Source: Levilactobacillus wangkuiensis (lineage in GTDB: Bacteria; Bacillota; Bacilli; Lactobacillales; Lactobacillaceae). Taken from it: a stretch of 64,000 bases of DNA. The stretch is taken from positions 1 through 64,000 of the forward strand of contig NZ_BOLM01000004.1 in NCBI RefSeq assembly GCF_016861605.1, in the 5' to 3' direction. Both the position numbers and the translations under genes were made by a program. The notes beneath the pieces are model-generated. The model worked only from the letters and a program-made list of their open reading frames with translations, was not told where the DNA came from and searched no databases. Below are positions 53,254 to 62,802 of this stretch, in pieces (position 1 is the stretch's first letter; each line of letters opens with the position of its first letter).

Positions 53254-55212
53254 ATGCGACTTGATAATTATTCGTCCAACCAAACCCTGCCAACCATGGC
53301 TAGTGGCTTCCCGGTGGATACAGCTAAACTGACCGACGACCTGTACGACGCGGTCAACGGCAAATGGGCCGAACAGGCGACCATTCCTGGGGACCACTCC
53401 TCGACTGGTGGCTTCATGGACCTGGTCGACAACATTGAACACACCCTGATGAGCGACTTCGACGACCTGTTGGCTGGCAAGCTCACCCCGGCTAACCCTG
53501 AGATGGCTGAGTTCAAGAAGCTATACACCTTAGCCCTGGATGCCGACCGCCGCAACAAAGACGGCGTGGCACCGCTCAAGCCTTACCTGGCTAAGATTGA
53601 GGGTCTCAAGGACTTCGCTGACCTGAACGCCCACCTGGTTGAATGGTTCCAAACCGACCTGCCAACCCCCGTTGACATCAGCGTTGAAGCCGACATGAAG
53701 GACACCAGCAACTACGCCCTTTATTTGGACGCCCCAAGCCTGATTCTCCCCGATAAAACTTACTACGAAAAGGATAACCCCGCTGCTAAGCAATTGATGC
53801 CCGTCTTCACGACGACCGCCGTCAAGGTCTTGGTTTTGGCTGGTTATGCTGAAGACCGTGCCAAGGAAATCGTGGAACAAGCGAAGACCTTCGATGCCCA
53901 GATTGCGCCACACGTGAAGTCCGCGGAAGAATCTGCCGACTACGTTAAGATGTACAACCCATTCCCACTAGCCGACGTGGATGCCAAGATCGACAACCTC
54001 GATTTGACCAGCACCATCAAGGGCTTGATCAACGACGTGCCTGCCCAAGTCATCCTGCCACAACCGACCTACTTTGATGCCGTTAACGACCTTTTGACGC
54101 CAGCCAACTTTGATAACTTAAAGAGCTGGATGCTGGTCAACACAGTTCTCGGCGCCACGGGTGCTTTGACCGAAGACTTCCGTCAAGTCGGTGGCACTTA
54201 CCGGCGGGCCCTGTCCGGTCAAAAGGAAGCGCGCTCACCTAAGAAGGCGGCCTACTACCTGGCAACCGGCACGTTTGGCCAAGTCGTCGGTGACTACTAC
54301 GGTCGCAAGTACTTTGGTGAAGCTGCTAAGGCCGACGTCCGTGAAATGGTCCTGAAGATGGCGCGCGTTTATCAAAACCGGCTCAAGTCCAACGACTGGC
54401 TAAGCACCGCCACCAGCGAAAAGGCCATCGTCAAGCTGCAGAAATTAACCATCAAGGTCGGCTACCCAGACGAAATCGACCCACTCTACAGCAAGTTTAC
54501 GATTGACGAGAACGCCTCACTCTTTGAAAACTTACAAAACATTACCGAAATCATCATCAAGAATCACTTTGGCCACTGGGGTCACCCCGTTGACCGGAAG
54601 CGTTGGGACATGAGCGCCAACACCGTCAACGCCTACTACTCCCCATCGAACAACGAAATCGTCTTCCCCGCTGCCATCCTGCAGAAGCCATTCTACAGTT
54701 TGGACCAACCAAGCAGCGCGAACTACGGGGGTATTGGGGCCGTCATTGCCCACGAAATTTCTCACGCGTTCGATAACAACGGCTCACAATTCGATGAATT
54801 TGGGAACCTGAACAACTGGTGGACCGACCAAGACTTAGCCCACTTCAAGGACTTGGCCCAAGCCATGATCGATGAGTTTGACGGCATCGAATTCGCTGGC
54901 CAAAAGGTCAACGGGAAGCTGACCGTCTCCGAAAACATCGCCGATGCCGGTGGGCTGAGCTGTGCCTTAGAGGCCGCCAAGTCTTCCACTGAAATCGATT
55001 TGAAGGCGTTCTTCATCAACTGGGCCAACGTTTGGCGGATGAAGGCCACGACTGAATACATGCAACTGTTGCTGTCAATCGACGTCCACGCCCCAGCTAA
55101 ACTGCGGGCCAACGTCCAGGTCAAGAACCTCGACGACTTCTTCAAGACGTTCGATGTCAAGCCAACGGACAACATGTACCTGGCACCAGACAAGCGGGTT
55201 AAGATCTGGTAA
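53254..55212 (+). CDS. pepO: M13 zinc endopeptidase PepO
   Basis: This 652-residue peptidase cuts oligopeptides in the cytoplasm. The zinc motif HEISH is at residues 500-504 and ENIADAGG (about 560-567) supplies the third ligand. The C-terminal W ends a typical M13 fold (KRVKIW). I start it at 53254 (MRLDNYSSNQ), 8 nt after AAGGAGG; the longer frame is not supported. It is monocistronic, followed by an LSR copy. Confidence 0.95.
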   Translation: MRLDNYSSNQTLPTMASGFPVDTAKLTDDLYDAVNGKWAEQATIPGDHSSTGGFMDLVDNIEHTLMSDFDDLLAGKLTPANPEMAEFKKLYTLALDADRRNKDGVAPLKPYLAKIEGLKDFADLNAHLVEWFQTDLPTPVDISVEADMKDTSNYALYLDAPSLILPDKTYYEKDNPAAKQLMPVFTTTAVKVLVLAGYAEDRAKEIVEQAKTFDAQIAPHVKSAEESADYVKMYNPFPLADVDAKIDNLDLTSTIKGLINDVPAQVILPQPTYFDAVNDLLTPANFDNLKSWMLVNTVLGATGALTEDFRQVGGTYRRALSGQKEARSPKKAAYYLATGTFGQVVGDYYGRKYFGEAAKADVREMVLKMARVYQNRLKSNDWLSTATSEKAIVKLQKLTIKVGYPDEIDPLYSKFTIDENASLFENLQNITEIIIKNHFGHWGHPVDRKRWDMSANTVNAYYSPSNNEIVFPAAILQKPFYSLDQPSSANYGGIGAVIAHEISHAFDNNGSQFDEFGNLNNWWTDQDLAHFKDLAQAMIDEFDGIEFAGQKVNGKLTVSENIADAGGLSCALEAAKSSTEIDLKAFFINWANVWRMKATTEYMQLLLSIDVHAPAKLRANVQVKNLDDFFKTFDVKPTDNMYLAPDKRVKIW

Positions 55213-55222
55213 GACTAGTCTC

Positions 55223-55418
55223 TGTCAGCGCCTACCGGGTGGTCAAAATAGGACCGGTTCGCTGTGGAAGGACGGTCGAAGCCAAAGAGCGGTCTTCAAC
55301 CTTGCTTTGAGCCGCCAAAAACGCGTCTCAAAGTCACCATTTTCTGAGCAAACCACTCAGAAAATCCAACGGCTAGGCCTATTTTGACCGCCCTCTCGGC
55401 TGACACTAGTTTTAACCA
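55223..55418 (+). repeat. LSR structured repeat, subtype B (short)
   Basis: The outer stem pairs GGGTGGTCAAAATAGG with CCTATTTTGACCGCCC, a compensated variant. Hairpin C is GTCGAAG/CTTCAAC-like, B is CTTTGAG/CTCAAAG, and A is ATTTTCTGAG/CTCAGAAAAT. The inner stem is absent. It begins 10 nt after the pepO stop. Confidence 0.85.
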
Positions 55419-55482
55419 GCAACTTATCCCACACTTTCTAATCCACAATACAAATAACCATAACCTTCATAGTTATGGCATC

Positions 55483-55522
55483 AAAAAACTCTCGTAACCA
55501 TTATCGGCTGCGAGAGTTTTTT
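55483..55522. terminator. Bidirectional intrinsic terminator
   Basis: AAAAAACTCTCG pairs with CGAGAGTTTTTT across an 18-nt loop. It can serve pepO and the convergent PduO gene, both after LSR sequences. Confidence 0.88.
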
Positions 55523-55613
55523 CGTGGAATCATTTTTAATTGCAACTAGTGCGCACAACCTACAGCACCTAGTCAACGCAAGAACAATTGAAACAAATCA
55601 GGCACTGTGTCTC

Positions 55614-55672
55614 CTCAGACTGGAACCGACCCCATAGCAGGGCCGCTTGAACCCACCGCCGGGAACGCTTGC
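55614..55672 (-). repeat. LSR fragment (about 60 nt)
   Basis: Only one side remains: the 3' arm of hairpin C (TCAGACTGGAACC), then ATAGCAGGGC and CCGCCGGGAACG, as in other minus-strand copies. The rest is lost. It lies 7 nt after the PduO stop, gene-sense. Confidence 0.8.
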
Positions 55673-55679
55673 TAAAGCC

Positions 55680-56267
55680 TTATTTTGACGTCTTCTTAGC
55701 CAGCCGCTTAGCATCACGTGCCGCCTTCAACTCGGCCTTTTCCTTGTTACTAGGCACTTCCTGATACCCATCCAAATGGTTTACGTAGCGGGCCATCGCG
55801 AAAAGATAATCCGATAAGCGGTTAAGGTATTTCAGAATGGCTGGTTCCAACGGCTGCTCGAGGTTCAACGCGACGGCTGACCGTTCGGCACGCCGCGCCA
55901 CCGTGCGGGCATACTGCATCCGCGCGCCGGACTCAGAACCACCGGGTAAAATGAACTCCCGTAACTCAGGCGTATTGTCCATAAAGAAGTCGACTCGTTC
56001 CTCCAGCGCCGTCGTATCCGCCAAGGTGATCTCCTGGTGGCGTTTCACACTGATGTCGGCCTCCAACTGATACAGCTTGCGTTGCACCTCGCTGAGCTCA
56101 ACCACCAGGTCTGGATGTGCGCCCAAGCTAGCCACCACAACGCCAAGGTAGGACTGGAACTCATCAATGTCGCCCAGGGTCACAATCTGAGCATCGGTCT
56201 TCGACACCATCTTGCCACTAACCTGCTTGGTCATCCCCTGGTCACCCACACGCGTATAAATTTTCAT
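55680..56267 (-). CDS. Cob(I)alamin adenosyltransferase, PduO type
   Basis: This protein of about 195 residues converts cobalamin to adenosylcobalamin with ATP. The N-terminal MKIYTRVGDQGMTKQ motif binds ATP. The C-terminal RTVARRAERSAVAL and LNRLSDYLFAMAR helices are the family signatures. I start it at 56267. No B12 synthesis genes are near, so it probably works on imported cobalamin. The B12-dependent reductase upstream is its likely customer. Confidence 0.93.
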   Translation of the reverse strand: MKIYTRVGDQGMTKQVSGKMVSKTDAQIVTLGDIDEFQSYLGVVVASLGAHPDLVVELSEVQRKLYQLEADISVKRHQEITLADTTALEERVDFFMDNTPELREFILPGGSESGARMQYARTVARRAERSAVALNLEQPLEPAILKYLNRLSDYLFAMARYVNHLDGYQEVPSNKEKAELKAARDAKRLAKKTSK

Positions 56268-56383
56268 GTTATTAGCCACCATTTCGTTAATTTTTGGTTC
56301 ACGTAATAATCGGAAAACGAATTATTAATCGTACCTCTAGCAAAATTGGATACCCCACGAAAGCTATCCATACTATTCTGAAT

Positions 56384-56420
56384 ACAACAAGAAGCGTTGA
56401 TCAGAAACAATCAACGCCTC
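56384..56420 (-). terminator. Intrinsic terminator after nrdJ and its LSR copy
   Basis: On the minus strand GGCGTTGAT pairs with ATCAACGCTT and is followed by CTTGTTG. Confidence 0.7.
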
Positions 56421-56475
56421 AAGCATACACATATTTAATTCAAAACACCAAACGTTAGGGTTAACACCTTCCCCA

Positions 56476-56651
56476 GCCGGAGGTAGCCAGACAGAGCCCC
56501 GTGTCGGTGGCATTAGCCGAGTGGTTTGCTCGGGTTAGGCCACGGCCGAGCTTTGAAACTCACGGGCTTAGTGAGGTTCAAAGTCGCCCTGAAGACCGCT
56601 CTTCGGCTTCAGGTCTGCCCACGGGAGCAGCGTCTGGCTACCGCAGGCGGC
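56476..56651 (-). repeat. LSR structured repeat, diverged subtype C
   Basis: The sequence is unlike subtype A but the plan is the same. The outer stem is GGTAGCCAGAC/GTCTGGCTACC. Hairpin A is GTGGCATTAGCCGAG/CTCGGGTTAGGCCAC, B is CTTTGAAACTCAC/GTGAGGTTCAAAG and C is CCTGAAG/CTTCAGG. It begins 20 nt after the nrdJ stop. Confidence 0.8.
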
Positions 56652-56671
56652 AAGGCAAGGGCATGGAAAAC

Positions 56672-58924
56672 CTAACGGATTGGGCAGGCACCGCCGGCAC
56701 AATCCGACTGGTCCACCAACTCAATATCCTTCTGATCATGGTTCCCGGTCATGGCCGCAAAGGTTTCCGCCACGTCGGCCGTGATTTCCGCACACTTTTC
56801 CGTGTAGGTGTTGGCGTCGATGGGTTCCTTAGGCGCTTGCTTGAAGTCGGCGCCGCTGTATGGCAACAGGGACGTGGACTTGATGGTGTTCCGGTATTGC
56901 ATCAGCAAGTCGCTGATCTGGTCGCCCTCTTCGGGTTGGAACGTCACGGTACAACTAACCGCGTTGTCGGACCAGTACGTCTGGAGAAAGGCCTGGGTCG
57001 CAAATTGTTCGGCGATGGAGACCTCACCAGCGGACGCAAAAGCAGACTGATCGGCGTGAGCGGCCTTCACTGGGAATTCCACGCACATCGTGTTTTGACT
57101 GTACACGTCGGGTTCAACCTTGTAGCCACTCGCCTTCAGCGCTGGCAGTAAGGGGTCGCTGTCCTGGAACCGAATCCGTTGAATCAGGTAACGGGCGTAG
57201 TGGAAGTGCATCCCCTCGGAGACACCGGCTAATTTGGCCACCGTTCCGGAAGGCTTGACCGTCGTGTGCTTGATGGAAGGCTGGCACCCCAACGTGGCGG
57301 AGTAATCCTTGTCCGCCTTGACCACGGCCGCGTACAGGTCGCTGAAGCGTTTAACGGCCGTCTGATTGTAAATTGGGGCCATGAACGTCTTGCCAGTTTC
57401 CGCATCGCGCTTGGCTTCAAAACCAGTGACAACGCGTTGCTTGAAGGTCTTTAAGATCCAGTCTTGAATGCCGGACATGGAAACCCCGATGCGCCGGTTC
57501 TTCTGGATGGCCTTGCGAGAAACTTCCCAGTCATAGTGACTGAACGTGACCCGCTTGGTGTACCGGGCGCCTAAACCAAAGGCGTCCTCGAGTTGCCAGC
57601 CTTGGTCCTCGGCGACTCCGGGGAAGACTTCAAACAGGTTGCAGGGTTCCCCGTTGCTCAGGGAAATTTCACCACACGGGTTGGTGCCCTCAACGGCCTC
57701 GTCAATGCCCTCCTGACGGCCATCAATCAAGCGGCCGTAGTTACGAGACAGACCGAGGTTCACGATGCCGGGTTCCCCGTTGTGTTGAATGGAGTCGGCG
57801 ATGGGCTGGTAATCGGTGAAGTCGCTATCCACGGCCACACTGTTGTTGGAGGCCCACCGGTGATGGTAAAGTTTATCCTTGTCCTGCTTCATGGTGATGA
57901 AGTCATCGTCTTCGGCGCCACCTAAGGCCAATTCAGCCGAACGCCGGACGTTCCCAGCGACGACCGTCTTGCCGATCATGTTGCCCATGTCGGTGCAGTC
58001 GACGGCGGTCAGCTTGCGGCCAACGGCGTCGTTTAAAATCGTATTAATATCAAATAACATTTCCACTAATGGCATGGGACCAGAGGCCGTCCCACCAAAG
58101 CCGTGAATCGGTGCGTCCTTGGGCCGGATGTCGCTAATGTCCAGAACGACCTTGGTCTTGCCATCGGGGTTGGTGCCGTTGAAGTGGGCATCAATCATGT
58201 TGGCGTTGGCTAAGACCCAGCCCTCACGCGTGTCTGGCAACCGGTAGTAGCGGGTGTCGGCCAAGGAATTGGCGTGCATCCAGTCGGTCTTGTCGACGGC
58301 ACCCAGCTTCAGTGAGGCGTCGTAGGAGGCGCTCTCACTGTCAATGACGATGGTCAGGTCCACGTGATTGTCGACCTTAGGCATTTGCCGGACATTGTTA
58401 GGCGTCACGGAGAAGCCCACACCGCCGCCCTTCATCAGTTGGTCAAACATGAAGGAAAATGGCATCGAGGCCGCGATTTGTTCCGGCTTCAGGTAACTAG
58501 GGATAATGTGACTGTCCCCGTAAGCTTGCGGCCGCACGGCGATGAACCAACAGTTGTTCAGGGCATCCCCATTACGGTGTTGGTAGTCGGTCCCGGAGAT
58601 CCACAGGTTCCGGCCAGAGGGCGTTGCGGCCAGGCCATAGATCAGTTTAAATAGGTTCTGGGCTTCGGTGGTCAATTCGGTAATCACTTGGGCATCAACG
58701 TGGTCAGCCTGCAGACGAGGGTCGAGGTTAATGTTACCTTCGACCACCCGTTGGACCGTTTCTGGCCACTCTTCGTTGCGTTGTTGGTCCGGCAGCCAAC
58801 GAGCGTAGGTCCGCTTGTAGGTTACCCAGCCGAGTTCACCCCAATGTGGTGTTACTTCGTTTTCTGTTTTGGCGATAAATTCGGGCGTCAGGCGTACTGG
58901 CGCAGCGGTTTCTACGTTCATCAT
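56672..58924 (-). CDS. nrdJ: Adenosylcobalamin-dependent ribonucleoside-triphosphate reductase
   Basis: This 750-residue class II reductase makes dNTPs from NTPs with adenosylcobalamin. All redox cysteines are visible: Cys125 (NNCWF), the thiyl Cys417 (NPCGEI), Cys428 (EPCNLF) and the C-terminal pair Cys742/Cys747. These match the Lactobacillus leichmannii enzyme with a constant shift. No cobalamin riboswitch is seen upstream. GGGAGAG lies before ATG ATG. Confidence 0.97.
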   Translation of the reverse strand: MMNVETAAPVRLTPEFIAKTENEVTPHWGELGWVTYKRTYARWLPDQQRNEEWPETVQRVVEGNINLDPRLQADHVDAQVITELTTEAQNLFKLIYGLAATPSGRNLWISGTDYQHRNGDALNNCWFIAVRPQAYGDSHIIPSYLKPEQIAASMPFSFMFDQLMKGGGVGFSVTPNNVRQMPKVDNHVDLTIVIDSESASYDASLKLGAVDKTDWMHANSLADTRYYRLPDTREGWVLANANMIDAHFNGTNPDGKTKVVLDISDIRPKDAPIHGFGGTASGPMPLVEMLFDINTILNDAVGRKLTAVDCTDMGNMIGKTVVAGNVRRSAELALGGAEDDDFITMKQDKDKLYHHRWASNNSVAVDSDFTDYQPIADSIQHNGEPGIVNLGLSRNYGRLIDGRQEGIDEAVEGTNPCGEISLSNGEPCNLFEVFPGVAEDQGWQLEDAFGLGARYTKRVTFSHYDWEVSRKAIQKNRRIGVSMSGIQDWILKTFKQRVVTGFEAKRDAETGKTFMAPIYNQTAVKRFSDLYAAVVKADKDYSATLGCQPSIKHTTVKPSGTVAKLAGVSEGMHFHYARYLIQRIRFQDSDPLLPALKASGYKVEPDVYSQNTMCVEFPVKAAHADQSAFASAGEVSIAEQFATQAFLQTYWSDNAVSCTVTFQPEEGDQISDLLMQYRNTIKSTSLLPYSGADFKQAPKEPIDANTYTEKCAEITADVAETFAAMTGNHDQKDIELVDQSDCAGGACPIR

Positions 58925-58959
58925 AACAATCTCTCCCGTTCTTTAAGTCTATACCAGAT

Positions 58960-59530
58960 ATAGTATCGCATTCGCCAAGTAAATACAATATATGGATATA
59001 TTTAACTGTCCCCTGGACATTTCCACCTGAGAAGCTACTACCAAAAATGACCGAAAAAGCAACCATTTTCGTCCGCCCAGTTAATTGTAATTGGACAAAC
59101 AAACTGCCCCCTACAAGAACGCCAAATCCAGCAAAGGTGAACGGCCAACACCCGACGCAGTAAACTAACTGTTTGGGACGCAATTTAATTTCAAAATCAT
59201 TGCCACGCCAAAACAAAAGAATCTAAATTTTTTTCGACCACCCAATTAGCGGTCACTTTGCCAACTGCATCCCCATATCTTGGGGGTGTCCTTGCGACCT
59301 GCCCCATCCCCCACGCTATTTTCCTTAAGATTGGGCAAAGCGCTTTACCTCCGCGCTTGCGCCAACTATGATGAGATTAACTAACGCCCTGCCACCCCCT
59401 GAAGGCACCGTCTAATCCCGTTAGCCGGCTCGCAACTCAGGGGTAACCTCGACACCCAATCAGCCAGTCGTCACCGTATACGCGGCACCTCACGGCCAGT
59501 GACGACCACCTGACCCACACAACTGTCATA
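58960..59530. other. Long intergenic region with hairpins
   Basis: About 570 nt between divergent nrdJ and the LOR gene. It holds the promoters of both, a hairpin CATCCCC/GGGGGTG at 59266-59291, a cre-like core AAAGCGCTTT near 59338, and the inverted repeat at 59467. I see no gene or known riboswitch. Confidence 0.45.
59467..59506. repeat. Inverted repeat with GTCGTCAC arms
   Basis: GTCGTCAC pairs with GTGACGAC around a 24-nt spacer containing GGCACCTCACGGCCA. This spacer resembles the one of the inverted repeat at 4424-4475. Confidence 0.5.
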
Positions 59531-59540
59531 AGAATGAGAG

Positions 59541-60047
59541 ATGAAACGAATGCACAAGTTATATGTAACCCAACAGCAATGGGCGCTGCAAGAACGGTTC
59601 AGCGTGCGCGACGACCACAATGACCCCGTCTACCAGGTCGTCGGCAGTAAATTTCAAATGCCCAAGTTTTTTGAGATTTTAGACTTAAACAATCAGGTCG
59701 TGGCAACCGTCACGAAGAAGCCCCTGAGCCTGGTGGCGACCTACTACCTCCAGATTGGCGGCCAGACGCTGGCCACGATTCAAAGACGCCCCACCTTCCT
59801 GCGGCCCAGCTACGATTTAACGGCAGTCGGGCTAACCGTCACTGGTTCCCTCTGGGATTTGAATTTTGCAATCAAGCGCCAAGACAAAGTCGTCGGTCGC
59901 GTCAGAAGGGCCGGCTTAAGTCTGAACAACAAATACGAAATCGTGGTCTTAGACGACGACATCCAACTGATTCTGGTCGGCTTGGTGCTAGCCATCGACT
60001 ACGGCAGACACGCGGCAGCCGCCGCAGCTGTGAGCACCACATTTTAA
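59541..60047 (+). CDS. LURP-one/tubby-like (LOR) domain protein, YxjI type
   Basis: This 168-residue protein has the LOR pattern: MPKFFEILDLNNQVVATVTKKPLSL, YYLQIGGQTLATIQRRPTFLRPSYDL and a hydrophobic end that buries a central helix (LILVGLVLAIDYGRH). The family is widespread and its function in bacteria is unknown. The start may be 59541 or 59550. A terminator follows. Confidence 0.85.
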   Translation: MKRMHKLYVTQQQWALQERFSVRDDHNDPVYQVVGSKFQMPKFFEILDLNNQVVATVTKKPLSLVATYYLQIGGQTLATIQRRPTFLRPSYDLTAVGLTVTGSLWDLNFAIKRQDKVVGRVRRAGLSLNNKYEIVVLDDDIQLILVGLVLAIDYGRHAAAAAAVSTTF

Positions 60048-60056
60048 GTGAACGCT

Positions 60057-60094
60057 AAAAGGACTTGGGCAATCGCTCAAGTCCCTTTTGTTTG
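60057..60094. terminator. Intrinsic terminator of the LOR gene
   Basis: AAAAGGACTTG pairs with CAAGTCCCTTTT. The loop contains GGCAATCGCT. Confidence 0.85.
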
Positions 60095-60153
60095 CTTGTA
60101 GATTCGGTGGTGAAGAAAAAGTCGAGCAACGAATGGTAGCCCGACTAGGAAAA

Positions 60154-60348
60154 TTATTTTGATGCCAACGATTCTGATTCTGAATGACTTTCAGGCAACG
60201 ATTCTGATTCTGAATGACTTTCAGGCGTTGTAGCTGGCACCGACTTAACCAAAACATCGTGGACAGTCACTGTTGCCGTATCCCCGTTCAACGCAGCAGT
60301 CGCCTGCCGAATGCTTTCTTGTAAAGACGTCAGTTTATTTGTCATCAT
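60154..60348 (-). CDS. Small protein with SHSESES repeats, 64 aa
   Basis: The first 40 residues read as a helix and strand (LTSLQESIRQATAALNG, ATVTVHDVLVKSV). The C-terminus has two exact copies of PESHSESESL. They come from a 30-nt DNA repeat in tandem (60166-60225). AAGGAACTA precedes the ATG pair. No family is recognised. Confidence 0.6.
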   Translation of the reverse strand: MMTNKLTSLQESIRQATAALNGDTATVTVHDVLVKSVPATTPESHSESESLPESHSESESLASK

Positions 60349-60432
60349 TAGTTCCTTCCCACTATGCTGAAATCGTAAACAATTTCGACATAAGAAGCAA
60401 CCAACACGACTTACAGTCAGATACGTTTAACA

Positions 60433-60469
60433 ATAAAAAAGCCGGACAACAAAAATGTCAGCCCGACTA
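60433..60469 (-). terminator. Intrinsic terminator after the GalR-like gene and LSR copy
   Basis: On the minus strand AGTCGGGC pairs with GTCCGGCT (two G-U pairs) and is followed by TTTTTATTG. Confidence 0.65.
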
Positions 60470-60518
60470 GAAAACAATGTTCAATTAAAATACAACCTAA
60501 CCCAACACCCACGAAACC

Positions 60519-60795
60519 CGGGTTAAACCAGTGTCAGCCGCAGGGCTGGAAAAACTGGGTCGGTCGTGGGAGTGACCAGAGGCGCGCCAAGGTGACCAGC
60601 TGTGTCGATGGTCTTAGTAGAGTGATTTTCTCTGCTTAGAGCATGGGACAACCTTTGAGACCGCCCCTCAGACTCAAAGTTGAGGTGGAAGCCCGCTTCT
60701 CAGGCTGGAACCGGCCCCACAGCAGGGCACCTTGAGCGCACCGCCGGGAACGGACACGACCAGGCCCAGTTTTCACCAGCCCGGAGGCCCTGACA
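60519..60795 (-). repeat. LSR structured repeat, subtype A
   Basis: This is a complete copy with the best tail (CGGGTTAAACCAG). The inner stem pairs CCAAGGTG with CACCTTG, a compensated form. The outer stem is GGGCTGGAAAAACTGGG/CCCAGTTTTCACCAGCCC. It begins 9 nt after the regulator's stop. Confidence 0.9.
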
Positions 60796-60804
60796 ACGAC
60801 CAGC

Positions 60805-61833
<1,029 letters not shown>

Positions 61834-61854
61834 TTATCATTAAACTAATGCTGC

Positions 61855-62107
61855 GTGGTAACTGATTCCGCCTGCGGTTCGTTGACTCCGCCTACGGTAG
61901 ATTAGGGACGCTTCACCCTGTGGGACCCGACTAAAGCCTGAGGTACGGTCTTTAGCCTCGGTTTGAAGCCTAGCCAAACCCGCTAGTCTCCAAACACGGT
62001 CCGTGCTGTAAGGCTGGGAAAAGGTCACCCAGTCTAACACCACTATCACAGGGTTCGGTCCCTATCTACCTCCGGCTCCGTCAGCGAACCACGGCATCAG
62101 TTACCAC
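61855..62107 (+). repeat. LSR structured repeat, diverged subtype C with long outer stem
   Basis: The outer stem is about 50 bp (GTGGTAACTGAT with ATCAGTTACCAC; inward GGTAGAT.AGGGAC with GTCCCTATCTACC). Hairpin C is CTAAAG/CTTTAG, B is TTTG..CTAGC/GCTAG..CCAAA, and A is GTGCTGTAAGGCTGGG/CCCAGTCTAACACCAC with the usual T-T mismatch. It lies upstream of the GalR-like gene, not after a stop. Confidence 0.78.
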
Positions 62108-62511
62108 GGCAACGTTTACTTCTACATTCATTCAGTGGTTGCTGGCAATCCACAAGCCATTTCATGATAGTTTTTCTACCATAAAGATAGACTACATGAT
62201 GTCAGTACCTACACAACAACGTATGTACCAGCTAAATCAGCGGTCACGGTTCAAATAAACAGATTAATAACCAACCAATTACCGCAACCACTAGTTCAAC
62301 CAGTGAATTCTTTTAAAACGTCACATGGGGTTGAGCCGTCCAGCATGGTCAAAACCACACCGAACCACAACAACCCCATGGTTTGATTATTTAATTGATT
62401 AAAACAGTCTCCAAGATGATCAAGGCTGAAACAGCTGAAAACAGCCGCCACATAACCACAACCACCCCAGCAGCCAAGGCCAACAGCCCAGACCAGTTAC
62501 CCGCAAATCTA
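62108..62511. other. Intergenic stretch with a long-loop hairpin
   Basis: About 400 nt without a credible gene. CATGGGGTTG (62324) and CAACCCCATG (62371) form a stem with a 37-nt loop; on the minus strand GACGTTTTAAAAG follows, so it may end the galT transcript. I see nothing else. Confidence 0.4.
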
Positions 62512-62785
62512 CGGGCTAAACCAGTGTGAGCCGCAGGGCTGGGAAAACTGGGCCGGTTGCGGGAGTGACCAGAGGCGAGCCAAGGTGACCGGCTGTGTCG
62601 ATGGCCTTGGCTGGGGTATTTCCCCAGCCTAGCCCATGGGACAACCTTTGAGACCGCCCTTCGGCTCAAAGTTGAGGTGGAAGCCCGCCCTTTGGCTGGA
62701 ACCGGCCCCACAGCAGGGCTCCTTGAGCTCGCCGCCGGGAACGGACGCGACCAGGCCCAGTTTTCACCAGCCCGGAGGCGCTGCC
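62512..62785 (-). repeat. LSR structured repeat, subtype A
   Basis: This is a complete copy with tail ACGGGCTAAACCAG. Hairpin A is GGCTGGGG/CCCCAGCC, a further compensated variant. The outer stem is GGGCTGGGAAAACTGGGCC/GGCCCAGTTTTCACCAGCCC. It begins 17 nt after the galT stop. Confidence 0.9.
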
Positions 62786-62802
62786 CACAACACAAGTTTA
62801 CC

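Noticed and set aside
56501-57151. 216-codon + strand frame
   Set aside because: It starts in an LSR copy and runs antisense through nrdJ; it is a shadow of GC-rich coding sequence.
58925-59540. Cobalamin riboswitch upstream of nrdJ
   Set aside because: I looked for the B12 box and related conserved segments on the minus strand and did not find them.
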